From the NCBI GenBank assembly GCA_946886845.1, contig CAMPJH010000021.1:1-15323 (forward strand): a stretch of 15,323 nucleotides of DNA, given 5' to 3'. The notes under the pieces were generated by a model. That model saw only the letters and a list, made by a program, of their open reading frames with translations, had not been told where the DNA came from and searched no databases. This DNA is from an uncultured Sphingomonas sp. Lineage in GTDB: Bacteria; Pseudomonadota; Alphaproteobacteria; Sphingomonadales; Sphingomonadaceae. A program made the position numbers and the translations under genes. Within the stretch, counting starts at the first letter, position 1. Each line of letters begins with the position of its first letter. Positions 7,279 to 13,957 of this stretch are shown here, in pieces.

Positions 7279-8417
7279 AGCGCTGTCTCATAAATCCGGT
7301 AGCGGTGGTTGACTCGCGCGCCGGGCAGCTCGGCGATCGACAGCATTCCCTTATTGTCCTCCAGGATCCAGCCGAACTCGCCGATCTCGACGCCGAACTT
7401 GCCGACCACTTCGCGGCGGGTGAACTCGATCAGCATGAAGGCGAGCTGCGGGGCGAGGCGGGTGCCCTGCAATTTCTTCGCCACCCCCATCAGCGGCACC
7501 CGCGCCCGCTTGGTCCGCGGCTTTCGCAGCCGCCAAAGCAGCTTGGCCCAGCCGAACGGGAACAGCTCGCCGTTCAGATCCTTGGTCAGCTCGTTGATGT
7601 CCGGCAAGGTGATCATGAAGGCGACCGGCTCGCCGTCATATTCAGCGACCCGCACCAGCTCGCCGTAAATGATCGGCTTCAATTTCTTGCCGGCGTAGGC
7701 GATCTCGCTCTCGGTCAGCGGCAGATATCCCCAGTTCTCCGACCAGGCGTCGTTGAGCAGGCCCAGCACCACCCGCGCTTCCTCGTCGAAGCGCGACGTG
7801 TCGACCTCGCGGATCCGGATTCGCGGATTTTTCTCCCCCATCGCGATCAGCCGCGCGATCTTGGCGTCCCACCAATGGGCGATGTCGACCTCATAGGTCA
7901 GCAGGTCCTTGGTCTTGGAATAGCCCGCCGCCTCGATCCAGCCGGCATATTCGGGCCGATGATGGCCCATCATCACCGTCGGTGGCTCGTCGAAGCCCTC
8001 GATCTCCAGCCCCGGCTCGTCCCAGATCGACAGGCTGATCGGCCCCAGCGCGCGGGTCATGCCCTGCGCGCGAAGCCAGTCCTCGACGGTCGCGATCAGC
8101 GCCGCCGCGACCTCCCCATCGGCCGCCTCGAACATCCCCCACTGGCCTGTGCCGGCGCCCATGTGCTGCAGCACTAGCTCGTCGATCTGGCCGCTGATCC
8201 GGCCGACCGGCTTGCCGCCGCGCTCCGCCAGCCACAGCTGCGCATGCGCATGCTCGAACCAGGGGTTCTTGCCGGGCGTCAGCAATTCGTGGACCTCGGC
8301 CTTGAGCGGCGGCACCCAGGCCGGATCGTCCTTGTAGATGTCCCAGACGAGGTCGACGAACGCCTTGCGGTCAGCCTTGCTGTCGACGGGCCGGATTGTG
8401 ACGGGGGCGGAACTCAT
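7275..8417 (-). CDS. Large GNAT-fold N-acyltransferase-like protein (YghO-like)
   Basis: A 380-residue cytoplasmic protein without signal peptide or membrane helices. It starts with a GNAT-like segment: VTIRPVDSKADRKAFVDL, then DDPAWVPPLK and WLAERGGKPVGRIS in about residues 6-78, the last resembling the beta-strand and turn of GNAT domains. The second half (about 195-380) has a further strand-rich region including GEPVAFMITLPDINE. It resembles proteins annotated as N-acetyltransferase and E. coli YghO. The bacterial ceramide synthase described in Caulobacter is also a GNAT-type protein of similar size, so ceramide N-acylation is one candidate role; this is inference from memory and context. 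The ATG at 8417 has no clear ribosome binding site. The gene is divergent from the desaturase gene, and its stop overlaps that of xthA. Family fairly sure, substrate unknown. Confidence 0.75.
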   Translation of the reverse strand: MSSAPVTIRPVDSKADRKAFVDLVWDIYKDDPAWVPPLKAEVHELLTPGKNPWFEHAHAQLWLAERGGKPVGRISGQIDELVLQHMGAGTGQWGMFEAADGEVAAALIATVEDWLRAQGMTRALGPISLSIWDEPGLEIEGFDEPPTVMMGHHRPEYAGWIEAAGYSKTKDLLTYEVDIAHWWDAKIARLIAMGEKNPRIRIREVDTSRFDEEARVVLGLLNDAWSENWGYLPLTESEIAYAGKKLKPIIYGELVRVAEYDGEPVAFMITLPDINELTKDLNGELFPFGWAKLLWRLRKPRTKRARVPLMGVAKKLQGTRLAPQLAFMLIEFTRREVVGKFGVEIGEFGWILEDNKGMLSIAELPGARVNHRYRIYETAL

Positions 8418-8457
8418 CGCCGAGGGCTAACCCGGGCGACTTTGCAGCGCCAGTCCA

Positions 8458-8486
8458 TTGTTCCGCCCAACTCCCGCCATTATCTC
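8458..8486 (+). promoter_or_regulatory. Possible sigma70-type promoter of the desaturase gene
   Basis: TTGTTC (8458-8463) and TATCTC (8481-8486) are separated by 17 bp in the 91-nt divergent spacer before the desaturase start. The spacing is ideal and the hexamers moderately match. A start site near 8493 would give a leader of about 16 nt. This is a visual match only. Confidence 0.28.
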
Positions 8487-8508
8487 CTGCCAGTCGGAAC
8501 AGAGACTT

Positions 8509-9603
8509 ATGAGCAGCACCGCAACCCTCCAGCGCATGTCCGCAGCGGCCGCTCCGGCGCGCGCCGCCGTTCGCGCGCGCGACGACAAGGCGATGCTCAA
8601 AGCCGCCGCCGACCTCACCCGCGACCTCAATTCGCCGAACGCGACAATCTACTGGGCCGACCTGATCGGTTCGGCGCTGCTCGGCTATGCCGGGCTCGCC
8701 GCCGCGATCCTGGTGCCCGCAACGCCGCTCGCCCTGCTGGCCGGGCTGGTCGCGGTCCTTGCGCTGTATCGCGCCGGCAGCTTCATCCACGAGCTCACCC
8801 ATTTGAAGCCGCGCTCCGTCCCCCGCTTCCGACTGGTCTGGAACCTGCTCGTCGGAATCCCGCTGCTGGTGCCGTCCTTCATGTACGAGGGCGTCCACAA
8901 CCAGCATCACGCCAAGCGTTACTACGGGACCGCCGACGATCCCGAATATTTGCCGCTGGCGCTGATGAAGCCGTGGACCCTGACGGTATTCCTGATCGCC
9001 GCCGCGCTGGCGCCGATTGGCCTTCTGATCCGCTTCGCGCTCCTGGCGCCGCTGTCGCTGGTCTCGCGCAAGCTGCGCGAAGCCGTCGTCGCCAAATATT
9101 CGGGCCTCCAGATCAACCCGCGCTTCCGCCGCCCGGAGCCGCAGGGCGGCTTCCGGCGCGACTGGGTGCTTCAGGAGATTGCCTGCAGCGTTTGGGCGAT
9201 CGCCCTAATAGCGCTGACCGCGACGGGCCTTGTTCCGCTTCGCGCCTTCCTGATCTTCCTTGGGGTCGCGGCGGGCGTGATGTTCCTCAACCAGGTTCGC
9301 ACCCTGGTCGCGCATCTGTGGGAGAATGACGGCGAGCCGATGACTGTGACCGCCCAATATCTCGACAGCGTCAACGTGCCTCCGCCGGGCACCTTGCCGG
9401 CGCTGTGGGCGCCGGTCGGCCTGCGCTACCATGCGCTTCACCACCTGCTTCCCGGCCTGCCCTATCATGCGCTCGGCACCGCCCACCGCCGGCTGTGCGC
9501 TGCGCTCGAGACGGATTCGATCTACCACGAGTCCAGCCACCGCGGCCTGTCCGGCCTCGTCGCCCGCCTCGCCGTCAGCAGCTGGCGCGGTTCGAAAGGC
9601 TAG
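8509..9603 (+). CDS. Membrane fatty acid desaturase family protein
   Basis: A 364-residue integral membrane di-iron enzyme that would desaturate or hydroxylate a fatty-acyl chain of a lipid. The three His boxes are all present: HELTH (94-98), HNQHH (130-134) and HALHH (308-312), with RTLVAHLW near 264-271 as another conserved segment. Hydrophobic stretches lie at about 52-90, 112-125, 160-186, 224-246 and 250-262, placed as in the family. The start at ATG 8509 is preferred, since the frame from 8458 adds a non-conserved stretch covering a likely promoter. The N-terminal 30 residues are Ala/Arg-rich and probably disordered. It ends only 2 nt from the end of the opposing lptG. The substrate (phospholipid, sphingolipid or other) cannot be read from sequence. 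Confidence 0.88.
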   Translation: MSSTATLQRMSAAAAPARAAVRARDDKAMLKAAADLTRDLNSPNATIYWADLIGSALLGYAGLAAAILVPATPLALLAGLVAVLALYRAGSFIHELTHLKPRSVPRFRLVWNLLVGIPLLVPSFMYEGVHNQHHAKRYYGTADDPEYLPLALMKPWTLTVFLIAAALAPIGLLIRFALLAPLSLVSRKLREAVVAKYSGLQINPRFRRPEPQGGFRRDWVLQEIACSVWAIALIALTATGLVPLRAFLIFLGVAAGVMFLNQVRTLVAHLWENDGEPMTVTAQYLDSVNVPPPGTLPALWAPVGLRYHALHHLLPGLPYHALGTAHRRLCAALETDSIYHESSHRGLSGLVARLAVSSWRGSKG

Positions 9604-9605
9604 GC

Positions 9606-10703
9606 TTACTCCTCCGACCTGATCAGTACGGTCTCGCCGACCAGCAGGAACAGGAAGAACGGCGCCCAGGCGGCGAGCAGCGGCGGATAGGCGCCGACAT
9701 TGCCCATCGCCAGGCTGAAATTGTCGGCGACGAAATAGGCGAATCCGAGCGCCATTCCGATCGTCGCGCGGAGCAGCACCTGCCCCGAACGGGCGAGCCC
9801 GAACGCGGCGACTGCGGCGAGCAGCGGCATCAGCAGGATCGATAGCGGGCCGGAAACCTTATGCCACAATCCGGCGCGCGCCTGCTCGGTCTGTTTGCCC
9901 GCCGCCTCCATCTCGCCGATCTTGCTTCGAAGCTCGAAGAAACTGGTGTTGTCGGGATCGACCCTCGACAGGGTCAGCTGGTCGCGGGTCAGCCCGGCGA
10001 GGCCGATCATCTCGGGCGTCGTCGTCACCGAGCCCGTCGTTGAGTCGTAGATCCGGACATTCTGCAGCCGCCACATCCCGTCTTGCGGCTCGGCGTGCTC
10101 GGCGTCGATCACCCGCTGCAAGGCGCCGCTTTGGCGCTGGTAGATGGTGACTCCCTCGGCGTGAAAATCTGCGCCTCTGCCGCCGACGTGACGGGCGCGG
10201 ATCAGGTCGTTGCCGCGCACCACCCAGACGTTGCTCAGATAGCCGCTTTCCGGCGGGACCGGCCGGTAATCGTTTTCGCTCCAGGCGGTGACCGCGCGCG
10301 CCGAGCGGACGACGACGGTTTCGTTGAAGGCGAAGGCCAGCGCGGCGATGCCCAGGCTGGCGACGATCAGCGGCGCGAGCATCTGGTGGGCGGACATCCC
10401 GGCCGCCTTCATCGCCACCACTTCGCTGTGCTGGTTGAGCCCGACGAAGACGATCAGCGTCCCAAGCAGCACCGCGAACGGCAGGAAGCGCGAAATCAGC
10501 AACGGGATTCGCAAGCCCGTGTAGCGCCACAGCTCGGCGTCGCCGTTGCCGGGAACCGCCAGGATCTTGCCGGACTCGCCGAGCAGGTCGAGCATCATCA
10601 GCACCAGAACCAGGCCGACCAGCACCGCCAGGCTGCGGGTCAGGTACAGCCGCACGGTGTAGAGCGCGAGCTGGCGCGACGGGAAGAATTCCAGGTTGAT
10701 CAC
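9606..10703 (-). CDS. lptG: LPS export ABC transporter permease LptG
   Basis: A 365-residue inner-membrane permease subunit. With LptF and the LptB ATPase it extracts lipopolysaccharide, or in LPS-lacking sphingomonads possibly another glycolipid, and feeds it to the LptC-A-D bridge. The architecture is right: N-terminal helices at about 15-42 and 65-115, then the coupling segment NQHSEVVAMKAAGMSAHQM. A periplasmic beta-jellyroll domain follows (about 140-265), then three C-terminal helices (about 285-360). GTG at 10703 gives MINLEFFPSRQL; longer readings into lptF are unsupported. The GTG overlaps the lptF stop as GTGA, so translational coupling is likely. Secure by sequence and by the lptF neighbour. 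Confidence 0.93.
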   Translation of the reverse strand: MINLEFFPSRQLALYTVRLYLTRSLAVLVGLVLVLMMLDLLGESGKILAVPGNGDAELWRYTGLRIPLLISRFLPFAVLLGTLIVFVGLNQHSEVVAMKAAGMSAHQMLAPLIVASLGIAALAFAFNETVVVRSARAVTAWSENDYRPVPPESGYLSNVWVVRGNDLIRARHVGGRGADFHAEGVTIYQRQSGALQRVIDAEHAEPQDGMWRLQNVRIYDSTTGSVTTTPEMIGLAGLTRDQLTLSRVDPDNTSFFELRSKIGEMEAAGKQTEQARAGLWHKVSGPLSILLMPLLAAVAAFGLARSGQVLLRATIGMALGFAYFVADNFSLAMGNVGAYPPLLAAWAPFFLFLLVGETVLIRSEE

Positions 10704-11896
10704 GCCGCCCGAGCCTTGGGAAACAGCGCGCGGATTCGCCGCACCGTCTTCGCCGCCGCCCATTCGAGCGCGGCGATCGGCTGGCCGCCCGGATGGTGGG
10801 CGATGACGTGGTACATCCATCCGATCAAGGCGGCGAGAAGGAAGAACGGTACCCACAAGGCCACGATCGGGTCGATCCGCCCTTGGGTGGCGGCGGTCAC
10901 GCCGTACTGGTTCACCTTGTGATAGGCGACGACCATGACGATGCCGATGAAGATCCCGAGCGCCGAAGTGCTTCGCTTGGGCGGCACCGCCAGCGCCACG
11001 GCGAGCATCGGCAGCATCGTCATCATCAGGATCTCGACGACCCGGAAATTGAAATTTGCCTGGGCCGCGATCTGCTGCTCGCGGTTCGCCGCGCCGCCGC
11101 CATAGCCCAGCCGGAACAGCTCGTTGAAGAACAGCTCCTCATAATCCATGCCCCGGCGGCGGAACTGGTCGATCGCCGGCACCGTGATCGGCAAATCATA
11201 GGTGTTGAAGGTCAGGGTCCGCGGCACCGGATATTTGGGCGATTGCTGGACCAGCCGCCCGTTGTGCAGCCGAAACAGGATCACCTGCGGATCGTCGGTC
11301 GACAGGAATCGCCCCGACTGGGCGGTAGCGGCGATGCTTTCGTCCGACTGGTCGACCTGGACGAAAATCCCCTGCAGCCGGGTGCCGTGCTCTTCGCTCT
11401 TGTCGATCCGCAGGGTCAGCTTCTTGCCGAGCCGGTTGAACTCGCCGACCTTGATCGACGCCCCCAGCGCGCCCGAGCGGAGATCGAAGCGCAACCCTTC
11501 GTAGCGGTAGTTGGAATAAGGCTCGAGATAGCCGACCAGCACGATGTTCAAGAGCATCAGTCCGATCGCGAACATGTAGGGCACGCGCAGCAGCCGGCCG
11601 AAGCCGATGCCGATTCCGCGCATTGCGTCCAACTCCGACGACAGCGCCAGCTTGCGGAACGCCAGCAGGATCCCGAGCAGCAGGCCGATCGGGATTCCGA
11701 GCGAGAAATATTCGGGCAGCAGGTTGGCCAGCATCCGCCAGACGACGCTGACCGGGCCGCCGGTGTTGACGACGAAATCGAACAGCCGAAGCATCTTGTC
11801 GAGGACGAGCAGCATCGCCGCGAGGATCAGGGTGCCGATCAGCGGGATAGCGATGGACTTGGCCAGATAGCGGTCGATGAGCGTCAGCGGGCGCAA
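10700..11896 (-). CDS. lptF: LPS export ABC transporter permease LptF
   Basis: A 398-residue partner of LptG in the LptB2FG exporter. It has N-terminal helices at about 14-42 and 52-82, the coupling motif SSELDAMRGIGIGFGRLL (86-103), and a helix at about 107-127. A periplasmic jellyroll domain spans about 135-270, and three helices close the membrane part near 280-365. The C-terminal tail of about 25 residues is basic. The start is TTG at 11896 (MRPLTLIDRYLAKS), with AGGAAC about 8 nt upstream; no ATG lies near the conserved N-terminus. It forms a two-gene unit with lptG and is divergent from the lipid kinase gene, 123 nt away. Secure. Confidence 0.93.
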   Translation of the reverse strand: MRPLTLIDRYLAKSIAIPLIGTLILAAMLLVLDKMLRLFDFVVNTGGPVSVVWRMLANLLPEYFSLGIPIGLLLGILLAFRKLALSSELDAMRGIGIGFGRLLRVPYMFAIGLMLLNIVLVGYLEPYSNYRYEGLRFDLRSGALGASIKVGEFNRLGKKLTLRIDKSEEHGTRLQGIFVQVDQSDESIAATAQSGRFLSTDDPQVILFRLHNGRLVQQSPKYPVPRTLTFNTYDLPITVPAIDQFRRRGMDYEELFFNELFRLGYGGGAANREQQIAAQANFNFRVVEILMMTMLPMLAVALAVPPKRSTSALGIFIGIVMVVAYHKVNQYGVTAATQGRIDPIVALWVPFFLLAALIGWMYHVIAHHPGGQPIAALEWAAAKTVRRIRALFPKARAA

Positions 11897-11957
11897 ATTT
11901 CGTCGTTCCTACACCATCATTTGGCCGCAAAGCGGGCCGAGATCGGCAACCGGGCCA

Positions 11958-11977
11958 GTGCCGGTCATGAACGGCAC
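11958..11977. promoter_or_regulatory. Inverted repeat in the lptF / lipid kinase divergent spacer
   Basis: GTGCCG (11958-11963) and CGGCAC (11972-11977) flank GTCATGAA near the middle of the 123-nt spacer. It can extend to 8 pairs with one bulged base. It could be an operator serving both genes or an RNA hairpin in either leader. No clear promoter hexamers were found nearby. Function is inferred only. Confidence 0.3.
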
Positions 11978-12019
11978 GGACCTGTTACGAATGTCCTTAG
12001 CGAACCGGTCGGTAAAAGC

Positions 12020-13072
12020 ATGTCGAAAACGCAGCTGCAGCTGATTGAAGCCGACGGGGGCGACTGCCCGGGCGTCGCGCTTGAATCGTGCCTGTTGCAC
12101 CGGCACCGGCCCCGCGTCGCCTTGCTGTCCAATCCGCGGTCGACCGGGAACCTTGCCCAGCTGTCGCGGATCCGCACCTATTGCGCCGACCATCCCGACA
12201 TCTTCCACTACGAGGTCGAGCACGTCGACCAGATCGGCGATGCGCTTCGGTCGATCGCCCAGGTGCGCCCCAAGATGCTGGTCATCAACGGCGGCGACGG
12301 CACCGTCCAGGCGGCGCTCACCGAAATCCACAATGGCGGCCATTTCGGCGACACGCCGCCACCGATGGCGGTCCTCGCCGGCGGCAAGACCAACCTCATC
12401 GCCATCGACCTCGGGGTCCACGGCGACCCGATCGACGTGCTCGAGCGGCTGGTCGAGCTCGCGCAGGGCGACTTGTCCGACTATCTCGTCCCGCGCGAGC
12501 TGATCTCGCTCCGGAAGGATGGCACCGAGCGGCCGGTCATCGGCATGTTCCTCGGCGGCGCCGGGCTGGCCGACACGATGCTCTATTGCCGCGACAAGAT
12601 TTACCCGCTCGGCCTTCCCAACGCGATCAGCCATGTGCTGACGGCAATCGCCGTCCTGCTGCGCTTGCTGTTCGGGCTTCGCGCCGATTTCCTGCCGCCC
12701 AGGGCAGCGCCGCTGCACGTGTCGACCGGCAGCGCCCAGGCCCTCACCGGCCGCTTCACGTTGCTGATCGTCACCACGCTCGAGAAGCTGCTTCTGTCGG
12801 GCGAGATGGGCGGCGAGGGGCGCGGTCCGCTCAAGCTGGTGGCGATCGAGGAGCGGCCGTGGTCGGTGGTTCGCGCACTGCTCACCGGAATCACCGGCGG
12901 GTACCGGGGCCGCAAGATGCGCGGCATCCATTTCCGCGAAGTCGACGAGATTACGATCGAGGGCGACAGCTCGAACATCATCCTCGACGGCGAGACCTTC
13001 CACGCCGAAATCGGCAAGCCGATCCGGCTTCGGCCGACTCAGCCGCTGTCGTTCGTCCGCCTCGCCGCGTAA
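12020..13072 (+). CDS. Diacylglycerol kinase family lipid kinase
   Basis: A 350-residue kinase of the DAGK/sphingosine kinase/ceramide kinase superfamily, which phosphorylates the head hydroxyl of a lipid with ATP. The motifs are SNPRSTGN (37-44, the usual N-P-x-S-G strand-turn), NGGDGT (90-95, nucleotide binding) and AGGKTN (120-125, in the place of the usual G-T-x-N-D). A C-terminal ILDGETF (321-327) matches the family's DGE motif. A hydrophobic segment at about 204-220 may insert into the membrane. ATG at 12020 is chosen for position, with only a weak ribosome binding site. The frame stays open far upstream, but only as antisense of lptF. The substrate could be diacylglycerol, ceramide or a long-chain base; bacterial ceramide kinases belong to this superfamily. 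A Tam41-like gene follows after 9 nt, in the same frame. Confidence 0.88.
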   Translation: MSKTQLQLIEADGGDCPGVALESCLLHRHRPRVALLSNPRSTGNLAQLSRIRTYCADHPDIFHYEVEHVDQIGDALRSIAQVRPKMLVINGGDGTVQAALTEIHNGGHFGDTPPPMAVLAGGKTNLIAIDLGVHGDPIDVLERLVELAQGDLSDYLVPRELISLRKDGTERPVIGMFLGGAGLADTMLYCRDKIYPLGLPNAISHVLTAIAVLLRLLFGLRADFLPPRAAPLHVSTGSAQALTGRFTLLIVTTLEKLLLSGEMGGEGRGPLKLVAIEERPWSVVRALLTGITGGYRGRKMRGIHFREVDEITIEGDSSNIILDGETFHAEIGKPIRLRPTQPLSFVRLAA

Positions 13073-13081
13073 AAGCCAGCC

Positions 13082-13957
13082 ATGCCCGGCCTCAAACAGC
13101 TCGTCGCCGAGGAGCTGAGCGCGCCCGTCGACGCGCGCGTGACCGCGCTCGCCCAGGCGATCGCGGCAAGCCACGGCGAGGCATCGCGGGCCGTGCTGTT
13201 CTACGGGTCCTGTCTTCGCCTCGCCCGGCTCGACGGGCTGATGCTCGATTTCTACCTGATCGTGTCCGACTATTCGTCGGCCTATTCGAAGCGCTGGCTG
13301 TCGACCGCCAACCGGCTGCTTCCCCCCAATGTCTTCTATTTCGAGAATGACGGCCTGGCCGCCAAATATGCGGTCCTGAGCGAAGCGGATTTCGAGCGCG
13401 AGTGCCGGCCAGACGCGCGCAGCACCTCGGTGGTTGCCCGCTTCGCCCAGCCGTCGCGATTGGTGTGGAGCTCGGACAGGCAAGCGCACAAGCAGATCGT
13501 CGATTCGGTCAGCCGCTGCGCGCCGACGCTGCTGTCGTGGACCGCGCCGATGATGCCCAAGGGGGCTCCGGCTCTCGACCTGTGGAAGCGCGCCTTCCAA
13601 CTGACGTTCGCCGCCGAGCTCAGGGCCGAGCGCGGCGACCGATCGGCGGCCATCGTCGATGCCGACGAGAAGCGCTACCAGCAGTTCGGAGCCGCCGCCC
13701 TCGCCGGCAGCGTCCAGGGCAACCGGCGCAAGCGCGGCCGTTGGTGGAAGCGGATGCGGCGCAAGGGCAAATTGCTGTCGGTGCTTCGTCTCGCGAAGGC
13801 CAGCGCCACCTTTGCCGGCGGCGCCGATTACATCGCCTGGAAGATCAACCGTCACGCGGGAACAAAGATCGAGCTTAAGTCCTGGCAGCGGCGCTGGCCG
13901 CTGCTCGCCGGCCTTACCTTGCTGCCGCGGCTCCTGAGGTCCGGCGCGGTTCGCTAG
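13082..13957 (+). CDS. Tam41-like CTP:phosphatidate cytidylyltransferase homologue (predicted)
   Basis: A 291-residue protein that lines up by eye with eukaryotic mitochondrial Tam41/Mmp37, which makes CDP-diacylglycerol for cardiolipin synthesis. The matching points in order are: LFYGSC (39-44) for the nucleotidyltransferase YGSG, MLDFYLIV (54-61) for MLDFxFxV, NVFYFE (83-88) for VYYN, KYAVLS (95-100) for KYGVIS, and RFAQPSRLV (120-128) for the RLQKPVK segment. LTFAAELRAE (174-183) matches the SYSGDxR region. The C-terminus carries a very basic stretch (214-239) and an amphipathic tail, fitting membrane attachment without a clear helix. It is probably cotranscribed with the lipid kinase, whose product (phosphatidate or ceramide phosphate) would be the substrate. 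The last 44 nt overlap the opposing histidine kinase gene. Family fairly sure; activity and lipid specificity are inferred. Confidence 0.7.
   Translation: MPGLKQLVAEELSAPVDARVTALAQAIAASHGEASRAVLFYGSCLRLARLDGLMLDFYLIVSDYSSAYSKRWLSTANRLLPPNVFYFENDGLAAKYAVLSEADFERECRPDARSTSVVARFAQPSRLVWSSDRQAHKQIVDSVSRCAPTLLSWTAPMMPKGAPALDLWKRAFQLTFAAELRAERGDRSAAIVDADEKRYQQFGAAALAGSVQGNRRKRGRWWKRMRRKGKLLSVLRLAKASATFAGGADYIAWKINRHAGTKIELKSWQRRWPLLAGLTLLPRLLRSGAVR

Noticed and set aside
8458..8508. Longer start for the desaturase at TTG 8458
   Set aside because: It would cover the likely promoter and adds residues unlike the family; ATG at 8509 fits better.
10793..12019. Open frame upstream of and in phase with the lipid kinase gene, which could make a 759-residue protein
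   Set aside because: The added part lies antisense to lptF, is Arg/Gln/Asp-rich in the pattern of GC-rich shadow frames, and has no recognisable domain. The kinase fold begins after 12020.
11909..13855. 648-residue open frame on the minus strand opposite the lipid kinase and Tam41-like genes
   Set aside because: Composition is typical of antisense of GC-rich coding sequence, with no motifs; the plus strand has two clear families.
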